Counted from the first letter of the stretch, positions 16,949-25,971 are shown. The stretch is DNA of 64,000 bases from Phycisphaerales bacterium (GCA_029213305.1 JARGPA010000001.1:106069-170068), one strand, 5' to 3'. Notes: generated by a model not told the origin, from the sequence alone. Program-made: numbers and translations.

Positions 16949-18403
16949 CTAGGAATCAGTCGCGCCAACAGTTAACTGAGCAGTTGTCTCAGGCTTGGTA
17001 TTCTCGATATGCAAACGCTTCGTGCGATGCTCGGACCAATCCTTGACAAGCAAGTCTGGAGAGTTTGAATCGGTATGAGTTTTGAGAATGTCATAAGTCG
17101 TATCGCGTTGTCCAGGGATGTATCCTGCATTGCGGATCAAGCGACAGAGAACTGCTTCATCGAGACAGTAAGTTGTTCCTGCGGATGACACGACATTTTC
17201 TTCCATCATCACGCTGCCCATGTCGTTGGCGCCGTAACTGAGCGCGACCTGTCCAACATGAGGCCCCATCGTGACCCAGCTCGAACCGATCGTGTACAGA
17301 TTGTCGAGCATCAATCGACTCACGGCTTGAGTACGCAGATACTCTGTAGCGCCCGCGAGACGAAGACGACGTCCGAAGTTAGGATCTGTGTCCTTAGTAC
17401 CCGACCCGTCGAGCTTTGCAACGGTATCTCCTGGGAATGGAGAATCGTTTTCAAGATCCGTTTCTGTAGGCCAGTGGGGGAGTCGACCCAGCGCCGTGTT
17501 GTCTGGTTGGAACGGCCAAGAATGGAATCCGAGGTAATGACCTCCGGTCTCAGGTTTCTTGACAGTCGGATCAAACGCGACTGCATCAGGGAGTTCTCCG
17601 GTTCCAAAGTCGCGGATTGCTTTGTCTTGCCAATGACGGACCATGTGCATGTGATGGATCCGGTCTGCATACCCCTCGATATGGCCGTACATCATCGATG
17701 CAGAAGTGAACATCCCGAGCGAGTGTGCGGCGTACATCACTTCGAGCCACGCGTTCATATCGCATTTACCCAGACCGATCTTTGTTCGAACTGCAGGTGC
17801 GAAGATCTCGCCGCCGCCACCTGGGAGTGAACCCATCCCTGCTTCTTTGAGTTTGATAAGAACCCAACGGACTTTGTCAATCAGTGTTGAACCTGGAGGA
17901 TCAAAGAAGTTGACAAACTCGATCAGTTCAGGAGGCGAAAACGCATGGATCTTCACATGTGGGAATCGCTCACGGATCCCGTTGAGAAGTTCAAGATACC
18001 AATCCAGTTTCAACGCAGGATTCATACCGCCTTGCATGAGGATCTGAGTCCCTCCGATATCCGAGAGCTCCTGCACCTTTTGGTATAACTCTTCATACTC
18101 TAGTGTGTACGCGTCGTGCTCGTCACCCTTGCGTTTGAACGCACAGAAGATGCATTTCGCGGTACAGATATTGGTATAGTTGATGTTGCGATCAATGATG
18201 TACGAGCGGACATGGTTTCCGTGAATCGAACGACATCGAGCATCTGCATATCTCCCAAGAGTATGTAGTGGTGCTCCAGTAAGAAGTTCGAGACCTTGTT
18301 CAGGGGTCAATCGAGCTTCGCCTGCAGAAACCGCAGTAAGCAACCCAGTATCGGTCGCTGACAATTGAGGATGCTCGTGAAGTGGTTGATAGATCGTTGA
18401 CAT
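16949..18403 (-). CDS. mqnC: Cyclic dehypoxanthinyl futalosine synthase
   Basis: A 484-residue radical-SAM enzyme of the futalosine route to menaquinone. The iron-sulfur cluster cysteines are C80, C84 and C87 (CTAKCIFC), preceded by the family stretch YIIDRNINYTN and followed by GGTQILMQGGMNP and HAFSPPELIEF. Late motifs are LDNLYTIGSSWVTMGP and MGSVMMEENVVSSAG. It is about 100 residues longer than usual MqnC because of two insertions, one around residues 290-325 (TGELPDAVAFDP region) and one around 345-380 (Asp/Gly-rich). ATG at 18401-18403 is spaced 8-9 bases from GAGGAC. An ATG two codons earlier is too close. No other mqn gene is here. Confidence 0.92.
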   Translation of the reverse strand: MSTIYQPLHEHPQLSATDTGLLTAVSAGEARLTPEQGLELLTGAPLHTLGRYADARCRSIHGNHVRSYIIDRNINYTNICTAKCIFCAFKRKGDEHDAYTLEYEELYQKVQELSDIGGTQILMQGGMNPALKLDWYLELLNGIRERFPHVKIHAFSPPELIEFVNFFDPPGSTLIDKVRWVLIKLKEAGMGSLPGGGGEIFAPAVRTKIGLGKCDMNAWLEVMYAAHSLGMFTSASMMYGHIEGYADRIHHMHMVRHWQDKAIRDFGTGELPDAVAFDPTVKKPETGGHYLGFHSWPFQPDNTALGRLPHWPTETDLENDSPFPGDTVAKLDGSGTKDTDPNFGRRLRLAGATEYLRTQAVSRLMLDNLYTIGSSWVTMGPHVGQVALSYGANDMGSVMMEENVVSSAGTTYCLDEAVLCRLIRNAGYIPGQRDTTYDILKTHTDSNSPDLLVKDWSEHRTKRLHIENTKPETTAQLTVGATDS

Positions 18404-18520
18404 AATCATAGTCCTCGTCCGTTTTCAATAATCAGTGAAATCATACGCTTTGATGTTGAGTGTGGCAACAAGAACATCGCTCTAGGTAGGCTATGCTTCG
18501 TGCAATTGAGGAGAATTCCA

Positions 18521-19372
18521 ATGCGTATTGCTTATGTCAGTTGTGCGAAGTTGCCAGAACCCGATATCGATGAAATACCCCTAGTAACTGCTCTTAAAGA
18601 TGCGGGGCATGATCCTGTCGTCGCGCCATGGGACGATGATTCTGTCGATTGGAGCAACTTTGGTCTCACGATGATCCGAGCAACATGGAACTATGCACAA
18701 CACATTGAAGCATTTAAAGCATGGATCGATAGAGTTGATAGCTTGACGACTCTCATCAATCCCAAAGATACTCTCGTCTGGAATCTGAACAAGCGGTATC
18801 TCACTGAGCTCGAAGAACAGGGAATTCCAGTGATCCCGACAATCTTCGCAGACATCGATGAGCCTCGGTCCATCTCAGATATCTCAAGTAACGAGAACTG
18901 GTCGAAGATCGTGATCAAACCGACAATCTCTGCAGGATCGTTCGCAACGAAGAGTTTCGATCTTGATGCAAACGAAAACGAAGCTGCTCAAGCTTTCTTT
19001 GATGAAATGATCACTGAACGTGAGATGATGATCCAGAGATACATGCCAAGTGTGGACACTGTAGGAGAAACCGCACTCATCGTCATTGATGGCGAACTTA
19101 CGCACGCAATCGAGAAGCGTCCTCGCTTCGATGATCAAGACGAAGAAGTCTATCTACGTGATGAGATCAGTGACGAGATGCGAAACTTCGCAACGAAAGT
19201 CCTCAAAGCTGCGAACAAAGAATGCTACTACGCACGCGTTGACATCATCCCAAACGATGACGGCTCAATGATGCTCTCCGAACTTGAACTGCTCGAACCT
19301 TCATTGTTCTTCCCACATTCCCCACGCGCAGTCGAAGTTTTTGTGCAAGGGTTAACTAAGCAGATGGCGTAA
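18521..19372 (+). CDS. ATP-grasp domain protein (RimK/glutathione synthetase-like)
   Basis: A 283-residue protein with ATP-grasp features: an N-terminal Rossmann-like part (MRIAYVSCAKLPEPDIDEIPL), the ATP-binding strand WSKIVIKPTISAGSFATKSF, QRYMPSVDTVGETALIVIDGELTHAIEKRP, and the metal-binding end YARVDIIPNDDGSMMLSELELLEPSLFF. The enzyme likely ligates an amine to a carboxylate using ATP. Substrates are unknown. Similar stand-alone ATP-grasp proteins are widespread. GGAG precedes the ATG at a good distance, so I chose 18521 over an upstream frame extension. It converges on the symporter gene with a 1-base gap. Confidence 0.8.
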   Translation: MRIAYVSCAKLPEPDIDEIPLVTALKDAGHDPVVAPWDDDSVDWSNFGLTMIRATWNYAQHIEAFKAWIDRVDSLTTLINPKDTLVWNLNKRYLTELEEQGIPVIPTIFADIDEPRSISDISSNENWSKIVIKPTISAGSFATKSFDLDANENEAAQAFFDEMITEREMMIQRYMPSVDTVGETALIVIDGELTHAIEKRPRFDDQDEEVYLRDEISDEMRNFATKVLKAANKECYYARVDIIPNDDGSMMLSELELLEPSLFFPHSPRAVEVFVQGLTKQMA

Positions 19373-19373
19373 G

Positions 19374-20930
19374 TTATTCTTTCCCAGTTTTCGCAAACTT
19401 CATGTCATCTTCAATACCTTCGAGTCGAGCTTGACCTTTCTTGTCGAATAATGAAATCACGATCGCGAAAGCAAACCCGACGATGAACGATGGCAAAATC
19501 ACATCAAGTGAACTGAGATATCCGGAGAGTTCATCCTTCCCAGATTTGTTTAGGATGAACGGGACAAGCCATTTAAATGTTGGTACTCCTAGGAACCCTG
19601 AGACCATTGCCCATTTCGCACCACGAGCAGTGAGCCCTTTCCAGAAGAGTGAAAGAATCATCGTCGGACAGAATGTCGCAGCGATCCCTGACCATCCAAA
19701 GATGATGATCCAGAATACGCCGTTCTCTTTGTCGTAGAGCATAATCCCAATACCAATCGCGAATGAAACAAGCGAGAGCGCGATCGTGACTTTTCGAGAG
19801 AGGGAGATGAGTCGATCATCGCTCATTTCAGGATGACGGGATTTTTGCCAATAATCACGAACACCTGCAGATGAAGCAACAACGAGCAGCGAATCAATGG
19901 TTGACATGATCGCACTGAGTACCATCGCGATGAATATGCCTGCAAAGAATGCTGGGAGCAACTCGAGAGACGCGTGAGGGAGGATGTTGTCGTTAATGTT
20001 GTTCAGGTTTTCTGGAGTATAGAGTGCTCGGCCGAAGAGCCCAACGAGTACTGCGCCAGAGTCAGCAAGCAATGTCCAAGTGAGTGCAGTGATCGTACCA
20101 GGGAGGATCTGTTTCTCATTTTTCATTGAGATGTAACGGACAAACACCTGGGGGGACCCAAAGAAACCAATCCCGATCGCGGCCAGTCCCAAGATTGAGA
20201 AGATCGTTGCAGTTGTCCAACCCCCTGATGAAGGTCCTGTTTTACCCGGCCCGTGCCATGTGAGTAGATGTGGATCAACCTGTTGGACAGCAGTCGTAAT
20301 TTCAGAGACACCTCCCACATGGTAGAGAATAACCAAAGGAAGCGCAACGAGCCCGATGACCATCAGAGATCCTTGAAAGACATCTGACCACACAACTGCG
20401 GTAAATCCGCCTTGGGTTATGTAGAGCATGACAACAAGAAATCCTGCAGCTGCTCCAACATAATGATCCCAATCAAGGAACGCATGAAAAGCAGTACCAG
20501 TCGCGAAGACTTGAGCTCCTGCATAAATTGGGACGAAAATGACGAGGGCGCCCGCTGCGATGAGTCTTAGTCCATGCCCCCGATCGCGGAATCGTGATTC
20601 AAGGTAATCTGGTACTGTGATCGAGTCGTACCGATCCGAGAGCCGTTTGAATCTTCGCGACATAAACAGCCAAGCGCCACCGACGCCGATGAGTTCTCCG
20701 AGGACAACCCAGAATGCTTTCACACCCACCGCGTATCCCATCCCAGTGAGCCCGAGAAGGAGCCACGCGGATTCACCGGTTGCACGCGCTGAGAATGCAA
20801 CATTGAAGAATCCAAGATTCTTGTTCGCAGCAAAGTAATCGCGGATTGTGTGCATCTTCTTAGATGCGAGGTATCCGATCAAAAGCAGAATGCTTGCATA
20901 GATCGCAACAGCGAGTAGTTTCATGATCAT
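19374..20930 (-). CDS. Sodium:solute symporter (SSS family)
   Basis: A membrane transporter of about 518 residues with roughly 13 hydrophobic helices. The family signature is in DYFAANKNLGFFNVAFSARATGESAWLLLGLTG near the N-terminus, and the central sodium-site helix is AGIFIAMVLSAIMSTIDSLLVVASS. It resembles PutP-type sodium/proline symporters, but the substrate cannot be assigned. The start is uncertain: ATG at 20928-20930 or 20922-20924. A good GGAGG lies 18 bases before the first, too far for a standard start, and an in-frame ATC would be better spaced. Confidence 0.88.
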   Translation of the reverse strand: MIMKLLAVAIYASILLLIGYLASKKMHTIRDYFAANKNLGFFNVAFSARATGESAWLLLGLTGMGYAVGVKAFWVVLGELIGVGGAWLFMSRRFKRLSDRYDSITVPDYLESRFRDRGHGLRLIAAGALVIFVPIYAGAQVFATGTAFHAFLDWDHYVGAAAGFLVVMLYITQGGFTAVVWSDVFQGSLMVIGLVALPLVILYHVGGVSEITTAVQQVDPHLLTWHGPGKTGPSSGGWTTATIFSILGLAAIGIGFFGSPQVFVRYISMKNEKQILPGTITALTWTLLADSGAVLVGLFGRALYTPENLNNINDNILPHASLELLPAFFAGIFIAMVLSAIMSTIDSLLVVASSAGVRDYWQKSRHPEMSDDRLISLSRKVTIALSLVSFAIGIGIMLYDKENGVFWIIIFGWSGIAATFCPTMILSLFWKGLTARGAKWAMVSGFLGVPTFKWLVPFILNKSGKDELSGYLSSLDVILPSFIVGFAFAIVISLFDKKGQARLEGIEDDMKFAKTGKE

Positions 20931-21016
20931 ATCTGTATCGATGGGACACCTCCAGAGTTGGTATTGGAAGTACACAATACACGAAACTATGCACTGAGCA
21001 CAAGTTCGAGATGGAG

Positions 21017-21054
21017 AAATCCCCTGTTGATCTGGGTAAATCAACAGGGGATTT
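21017..21054 (-). terminator. Long perfect hairpin after the PEP-CTERM-like gene
   Basis: AAATCCCCTGTTGAT and its exact complement are separated by 8 bases, a 15-bp perfect stem 30 bases past the stop at 21084. Only a short T run follows on the minus strand. It most likely ends that transcript ahead of the symporter gene. Confidence 0.75.
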
Positions 21055-21083
21055 GAATGTATATCTGAACTAATGCGTATCAG

Positions 21084-21812
21084 TTATCGTCTGCGACGAC
21101 CTGCAACAACAGGGAGTCCCACTAAGAGTGAGAGAACACCAGGTGCTGGTACGAGGGTTGATTGCACCCAATCGATAGCCGCTTCGTGTGCGATCTCATT
21201 TTCAACTCCAAATCCGTGGACGAAGAAAATTGGATCAGAACTACTATTTCCAGACTCAAGCGACAAAGACCATAGGTAGAAACCGTCAGCGCTTGAAGAA
21301 ATATCAGTCAGAGCTAAATCAATATGCTTGTGCAGGAACCCATCTGAACTGGTTGTGTCGATTTCAAACCCATCAACATCAGAGTCTGAACCATCAAGTA
21401 AGATTGAGAATAGTGCAGAAGGAGCTTTCGAGATTGTCAATGAGTTTGATGAGACATTGAAATCCACTGCTCCGTTCCCGTCCCAGTAGTACAAGTTTCC
21501 AGATGTGTTTCCAATATTGATACTGTTTGCATCGAACTGAACTGATGAGTTTGCATCGAGGCCTTGGAATCCAGTTGGAACACTTGATGCTGATAGTGCA
21601 TTAAAACCTGGTTCGTCGGATGTGCCAAATGAGTCGAACTCACCTTCGTAGACTCGAGTATTTGTGTTGACAATTTCATTGGTGCCAAAGTCATACTGGC
21701 CAGTAAGCAGATTCCCCATGTCGTCTTTGATTAAAAGAAGATCTGCGTGTTGTGCAAATGCCATACTTGGAGTTGCGATTGAAACGAGTACGATGATTGA
21801 TTTGGTAAACAT
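21084..21812 (-). CDS. Exported protein with PEP-CTERM-like sorting tail
   Basis: A 242-residue protein with a cleavable signal peptide (ending SMAFAQ) and a C-terminal PEP-CTERM-like tail: VPAPGVLSLLVGLPVVAG, then RRRR. The body is low in Lys and Cys and rich in Asp, Ser, Gly and Asn, typical of calcium-rich extracellular beta proteins, with no recognised domain. It lies 34 bases after the pseudopilin gene on the same strand, so the two may be co-transcribed and then separated from the symporter by the hairpin at 21017. Confidence 0.75.
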   Translation of the reverse strand: MFTKSIIVLVSIATPSMAFAQHADLLLIKDDMGNLLTGQYDFGTNEIVNTNTRVYEGEFDSFGTSDEPGFNALSASSVPTGFQGLDANSSVQFDANSINIGNTSGNLYYWDGNGAVDFNVSSNSLTISKAPSALFSILLDGSDSDVDGFEIDTTSSDGFLHKHIDLALTDISSSADGFYLWSLSLESGNSSSDPIFFVHGFGVENEIAHEAAIDWVQSTLVPAPGVLSLLVGLPVVAGRRRR

Positions 21813-21845
21813 AGTTAAAATTCCTTTTGGATATATAAATTTGGA

Positions 21846-22592
21846 TTATGGATTTGCATCGGGATCGAAAAAGTTCGTCTCGATGTCTGTAAATACTTCG
21901 TCGAACCTGAGTAACTCTGCATGACCATCTACGAAACCCCAGTTTGATTGTGCAGCATTCGTTCCAGGTTCTCCATGAACGGAGTTGATCTGTACTTGTT
22001 GCTGCGCCTTAAAAGCTGGGGAAGGATGATCAAACCAGTTCTCAACATGAGGATGGTCCGCCGCGGCGAAAGAACCTTCTTGCGCCATATGCAAGAAGTG
22101 AATTGTTGTGGATGGCCGATGAATTGCATGCATCTTGTATCCTCTGAACAAAATCTGAAAGTTCGGTCCCCAAGGCACTGTTGAAGTGTCCAAGAAGTTG
22201 TTTATCCCATAACTTGTGACTCTTCGTTGCTCACTTGGAGCATCCGGAACTGGGTCCCCGTCTGGAAACGGACCCCAGTGGGTTGATTTGTCCAAGGGTG
22301 AATGAATGATAAATTCTGAACTGTAATATGAACGAAGAGTTTCGAACCACGGATCAATATCGCCGTGTGTCACTCCACCGTGGGCGAGGTTCGCTTGAAT
22401 CAAGCGACCATCGTTATCCTCGGTATACATGGCATGAGCGATCTCCATCTGTCGCATATTTGAAAGATCAACGATCGAACGAGCACTCTGTCGGGCTTTG
22501 CCCAGCGCTGGTAAGAGTAGACCAATCAAAGCTGCAATGATGGCAATGACGACCAGCAGTTCGATCAGAGTAAATCCTGATCGGATACGCAT
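21846..22592 (-). CDS. Type II secretion-like pseudopilin (prepilin N-terminal motif)
   Basis: A 248-residue protein that begins [20 protein letters not shown]. The Gly-Phe junction is the prepilin peptidase site, with Glu at mature position 5, and a long hydrophobic helix (to about residue 30) follows. The soluble part ends [17 protein letters not shown], the H-X9-DG-type tail common in planctomycete pseudopilins. It is a type IV filament or type II secretion subunit of unknown partner. The start at 22590-22592 has AAAGGA 5 bases upstream. Planctomycete genomes carry many such single genes. Confidence 0.85.
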   Translation of the reverse strand: MRIRSGFTLIELLVVIAIIAALIGLLLPALGKARQSARSIVDLSNMRQMEIAHAMYTEDNDGRLIQANLAHGGVTHGDIDPWFETLRSYYSSEFIIHSPLDKSTHWGPFPDGDPVPDAPSEQRRVTSYGINNFLDTSTVPWGPNFQILFRGYKMHAIHRPSTTIHFLHMAQEGSFAAADHPHVENWFDHPSPAFKAQQQVQINSVHGEPGTNAAQSNWGFVDGHAELLRFDEVFTDIETNFFDPDANP

Positions 22593-22675
22593 AGTGTCCT
22601 TTCCATTCGCGCGATCAACGATCACGCAGCAATGATAAGTTTATTATGTACATTTAGGATGCAAGTCTGCTCGGC

Positions 22676-23023
22676 TCAACACACAGGTGGTGCACGCGCA
22701 GGTCGATCAGTCAAGACAATCAGAGTTGGCGCCAACTGGAACGCTGGAGCTCGCATGATCGGCGTAGTGCAATCATGAGTAGGTACCAATACAGGTGAGT
22801 TAATCGTTAGATTGAACGATTGAAGAGTTAGACAGAGATGACAATCCTCGTCATCCTCTTGGTCAATAGGGACTTCGTTCGCTGGGATTTGCTCACTCTC
22901 GCAAGAATGAGTGTTCAGTTGCGAAGTATGATGCGTGAGTTTGTGAAAATTAGAAACTAAACCCGCACCGTGAAGAGCAATAATCAGCGTTGTGATCAGT
23001 AGAATGGGGTTTTTGAGTTTCAC
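22676..23023 (-). CDS. Small membrane-anchored Cys/His protein (DUF2946-like)
   Basis: A 115-residue protein if started at GTG 23021-23023 (a longer frame continues upstream into the recombinase gene, which is unlikely). One N-terminal hydrophobic helix (NPILLITTLIIALHGAGLV) is followed by a Cys/His/Asp-rich segment with HTSQLNTHSCE and DDEDCHLCLTLQ, then a Pro/Arg-rich end (RPARAPPVC). The CxxC-type pair and the R-PP ending resemble the DUF2946 family of small copper-linked proteins, but the match is loose. A -35/-10 pair with 17-base spacing (23032-23060) puts the transcript start near the GTG. Confidence 0.55.
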   Translation of the reverse strand: MKLKNPILLITTLIIALHGAGLVSNFHKLTHHTSQLNTHSCESEQIPANEVPIDQEDDEDCHLCLTLQSFNLTINSPVLVPTHDCTTPIMRAPAFQLAPTLIVLTDRPARAPPVC

Positions 23024-23031
23024 GCTTAATG

Positions 23032-23060
23032 ATTGTACCACGGAATTTGAGTGTGCCCAA
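23032..23060 (-). promoter_or_regulatory. Sigma-70-type promoter for the DUF2946-like gene
   Basis: TTGGGC, a 17-base spacer and TACAAT on the minus strand. The -10 box ends 8 bases before the GTG start at 23023, so the message would have almost no leader. No Shine-Dalgarno is present in those 8 bases. Confidence 0.45.
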
Positions 23061-23075
23061 TAAAATGCGCCGTTT

Positions 23076-24047
23076 CTAACCACGAGGATGTAAATTCTTG
23101 ATTGTTGCACTGAGCTTAGAACGATCCACATGTGTGTAGATTTGAGTTGTTGTGATATCCGCATGGCCAAGCAACTCTTGAACAATCCGGAGATCTGCTC
23201 CCCCCATTAAGAGATGCGTCGCAAAGCTATGACGCAGCATATGAGGATGAATCTTTCCGAGCCCTGCCGCTTTCGCCCAGTGTTTCACGATCTGCCAAAC
23301 CCGGACCCGCTCGATAGGGCGCCCAGTACGCGAAAGAAATAGTTTGCCCTGATCACGACGATCCCCCGCGCGCTCGGCATTAATGAGCAATGGGCGACAT
23401 TCCTTAAGATAGACATCGAGCGCTTGTTGTGCAGGTTGACCCAGCGGGACGAGTCGTTGCTTGTCCCCTTTTCCGAGAACGCGCACAACTCCAAGTTTTT
23501 CTATGAGATCCATTAAACCGATCTGCCCAACTTCAGAAGCGCGCAATCCCGATGCATACATCAACTCAAGAATCGCGAGATCTCTCATCCAAAGTGGGGG
23601 CATTCCTTTGATAGGTTTCTCAGGAGGCGTAGGGGCCTCTAACAGTTTTTGCATTTGCCCTGGAGTGAGCACCCCAGGGAGCTTCTTCCATTTGGTAGGC
23701 TGATCAAGATGATCCGCAGGGTTGTTCTCGATTTTTCCATTCGCTAAGAGCCAACGAAAGAACACCTTTGTTGTCGCAAGATGTCGAGAGATCGTTGCAG
23801 ATGCGTACCCTTTTTCAGCAGTCATCGAACGGACATGTGCGATCAAAGCTTCTGGAGTAGTTTGATCGATCGATTGAATTCCGCGTGCTTGGAGATCAAG
23901 AAACAGAGATTCCATATCACGAGAATACGCCTCGACAGATGCAGGGAGCAATCCGCATTCGATTCGTAAAAAAAGGATGAACCCTCTCCTGATCGTTTGC
24001 ATTTGCTCGTTGAGCATTTCGACGCGTTTTTCAGAAGCACTAGTCAC
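23076..24047 (-). CDS. xerD: Tyrosine recombinase XerC/XerD
   Basis: A 323-residue site-specific recombinase. The N-terminal SAM-like core-binding domain (about 20-110) precedes the catalytic domain with the full active set: Arg169 (YASGLRASEV), Lys193 (LGKGDKQR), His269 and Arg272 (HPHMLRHSFATHLL), His295 (LLGHADITTTQIY) and Tyr304. Such enzymes resolve chromosome dimers at dif. XerC and XerD cannot be told apart here, and only one copy is in the window. No integrase-type neighbours or att-like repeats were seen, so a chromosomal Xer role is favoured. The start is GTG at 24045-24047 with weak ribosome-binding signal; internal ATGs are possible. Confidence 0.87.
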   Translation of the reverse strand: MTSASEKRVEMLNEQMQTIRRGFILFLRIECGLLPASVEAYSRDMESLFLDLQARGIQSIDQTTPEALIAHVRSMTAEKGYASATISRHLATTKVFFRWLLANGKIENNPADHLDQPTKWKKLPGVLTPGQMQKLLEAPTPPEKPIKGMPPLWMRDLAILELMYASGLRASEVGQIGLMDLIEKLGVVRVLGKGDKQRLVPLGQPAQQALDVYLKECRPLLINAERAGDRRDQGKLFLSRTGRPIERVRVWQIVKHWAKAAGLGKIHPHMLRHSFATHLLMGGADLRIVQELLGHADITTTQIYTHVDRSKLSATIKNLHPRG

Positions 24048-24091
24048 ATTGGGTGTATCGGTTCAATAATCGAAAATGCAGGAAAAACGGG

Positions 24092-24127
24092 CATAAAAAC
24101 GCCCCGGATCATTTCAGATCCGGGGCG
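24092..24127 (-). terminator. Intrinsic terminator of flagellin 1
   Basis: An 11-bp perfect stem CGCCCCGGATC / GATCCGGGGCG with a 6-base loop, then TTTTTAT on the minus strand, 39 bases after the flagellin 1 stop. Confidence 0.92.
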
Positions 24128-24165
24128 GGAGTGTCAGCTCTGAGAGTCTCAATCAGATTCTAATA

Positions 24166-25692
24166 TTACCCGAGAAGGGCAAGAACCTGCTGAGGTTGCT
24201 GGTTAGCCAGCGAGAGAACATTGGTCGAAGCCTGAACCAGGATCTGGTTACGAGTCAACGACGCGGTTTCGCTTGCAAAGTCAGCATCACGGATGACTGA
24301 TTCCGCAGCAGTTGTGTTCTCGAGTGCAACACCGAGTGAACGGATGGTTGCACCAACAACGTTCTTCTGGAACGCACCGAGACGGCCACGAGTTGATGAA
24401 ACCTGATCAATCGCTTCTGAAACGATCTGCTGAGCAGTATCAGTGTTGTTACCATCAACGATGTTGAATGACTTACCTGATGCAAGGTCATCAAGGTAAC
24501 CAAGGCTTGAGTTACCGAGCTTACGTGCTGAGATATCACCGATACCGATTGATACCTTACCTGCGATGTCTACTTCAGCTGCGAGCTGGAAGTCCGCACC
24601 GCCACCAGTAATAGTGAATGCACCGTTTGAAATCGCACCCAAAGTCTGGGAAACTGATGTTGAAGTAGTAAACTCAACATCAAGGAAGTCAGAGTTTACT
24701 GAAAGTGTCTTACCATTACCAGTTGCGAGCAACCCGTTGATGGTACCTGCAATGTCCTGACCATCGTCGCGAACGCCGTTGCCTGCTTCAGCTGAAGTGA
24801 ATGCAATCGCAGTGTTCAAGTCTGTTTCATCACTGAAGTCGCCTGCGTAAGTAGCAATGCTACCGCCGCCGCCTGCTGTTTGACCAGCATCGTCGATGAC
24901 TTTCACTGAAACGAACTCGCTGTCACCGAACTCAGTTGATGAGAGATTGACGACACTACCTGAACCAGCCGCAGTAACACCAGTAACATCAGTTACTGCG
25001 TTGATTGCTGCTGCAATCTGAGTAACTGTCTGTGTTGATGCAAACTGAAGTTCACGGCTGCCTTCTGCACCTGCAACTTCAATTGTGAATGCGCCTGATG
25101 GGTTTCCGCCAAGATCGAGGGCAGTACCACCGAATGAGATGAGGAAACCTGCTTGCTGTGCAGAAGCAGTAACGATCGCGTCAACTGTGTAGCTCGCGCC
25201 GTCGAACTTTGCACCACGAACATTCACATCAGAAACGCCAGCGTTCACTGTTGAAAGTTTGTAATCAAAGTTACCATTCAAGAGCTTGGTGCCCTGGAAT
25301 GATGTTGCACCTGCAACTCGGTCAATAGTTTGGAGGATCGAGTCGATTTGAAGCTGGTTCGCTTCTTTTTCTGACTCTGCCAAACCAGCACCGTTTGCTG
25401 ATGTAGTCAAGAGACCCTGAAGCTCTGTCAAGAGCGTTGAGATTTCCTGAAGGCCACCCTCAGCAATGTTGACCACTTGGTCCGCACGCTGTGAGTTACC
25501 GATTGCTGCGTTAATCGCTGATTTCTCAGCACGCAGGTTTTCACTCGCGATGAGACCCGCTGGGTCATCCTTACCACGACTGATACGAAGACCAGTTGAT
25601 AGACGCTCGAGTGAAGTTCCGAGTGATTTGTTGTTTTGACCGAGCACTCGTTGTGCGGTCAATGACGATACATTGGTGTTAATACGACTCAT
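24166..25692 (-). CDS. fliC: Flagellin 1
   Basis: A 508-residue flagellin, the filament subunit. The D0/D1 N-terminus is MSRINTNVSSLTAQRVLG with LERLSTGLRISRGKDDPAGL and a matching C-terminal D1/D0 (SVIRDADFASETASLTRNQI, SLANQQPQQVLALLG). The centre (about 170-400) is an Ala/Gly/Thr-rich variable domain. An ATG with GGAGG 10 bases before it lies inside a hexaloop hairpin (25698-25715) that fits a CsrA site. It has its own terminator, and the 280-base leader region beyond flagellin 2's terminator makes it a separate transcript. Confidence 0.96.
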   Translation of the reverse strand: MSRINTNVSSLTAQRVLGQNNKSLGTSLERLSTGLRISRGKDDPAGLIASENLRAEKSAINAAIGNSQRADQVVNIAEGGLQEISTLLTELQGLLTTSANGAGLAESEKEANQLQIDSILQTIDRVAGATSFQGTKLLNGNFDYKLSTVNAGVSDVNVRGAKFDGASYTVDAIVTASAQQAGFLISFGGTALDLGGNPSGAFTIEVAGAEGSRELQFASTQTVTQIAAAINAVTDVTGVTAAGSGSVVNLSSTEFGDSEFVSVKVIDDAGQTAGGGGSIATYAGDFSDETDLNTAIAFTSAEAGNGVRDDGQDIAGTINGLLATGNGKTLSVNSDFLDVEFTTSTSVSQTLGAISNGAFTITGGGADFQLAAEVDIAGKVSIGIGDISARKLGNSSLGYLDDLASGKSFNIVDGNNTDTAQQIVSEAIDQVSSTRGRLGAFQKNVVGATIRSLGVALENTTAAESVIRDADFASETASLTRNQILVQASTNVLSLANQQPQQVLALLG

Positions 25693-25971
25693 TTGCTGAC
25701 AACCTCCGTGTTTTCACCGACACGATTTCAATCGCTCGGCATTCCTGTGTTCCCGTTGTAGTCTCGGGTTCACCAGACCAAACTTGGCCTGTGTCTCCCA
25801 GTGCTCCGTCGCATGAGAGACGTGTTCAGATGGGTACACACCCATGGGAACGGATTGGGGATCGTCAAATCGAGTGGGCAGATGAAGTCATGATGTGATT
25901 AATTTGCCCTTTTTCACAGAGTTCAGTTATTAGGACCTACCTAATTGACAGGCGCAAAACCGCACGCGCAT
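25693..25971 (-). promoter_or_regulatory. Flagellin 1 promoter and leader region
   Basis: No gene is visible. On the minus strand it contains a hairpin ATGGGT-GTGT-ACCCAT (25830-25845) and a weak sigma-28-like pair, TACA, 16 bases, GCCGAGCG, whose start point would fall about 40 bases before the flagellin ATG. I found no good -24/-12 sigma-54 site here. The promoter assignment is weak, but the presence of an independent promoter follows from the terminator just upstream. Confidence 0.4.
25698..25715 (-). promoter_or_regulatory. Candidate CsrA site over flagellin 1 ribosome-binding site
   Basis: The RNA would fold as GAAAAC-ACGGAG-GTTGTC: a 6-position stem with five pairs and one A/G mismatch around the hexaloop ACGGAG (ANGGAN). 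The core ACACGGAGGT (25702-25711) also fits the linear CsrA consensus and contains the Shine-Dalgarno. CsrA bound here would block translation, as known for hag in Bacillus. Confidence 0.6.

Noticed and set aside
17258-17830. 190-codon plus-strand frame inside mqnC
   Set aside because: Fully within the well-supported mqnC gene on the other strand; its composition (Arg/Cys/His-rich) is typical of an antisense reading.
23076-24047. Phage integrase or integron at the tyrosine recombinase
   Set aside because: All neighbours are chromosomal genes. No att-like direct repeats, cassette or phage genes are near. XerC/D is the simpler reading.
25741-25971. Sigma-54 promoter for flagellin 1
   Set aside because: Scanned for GG-N10-GC on the minus strand. 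No copy has an acceptable -24 element, unlike the flgF and flgI sites.
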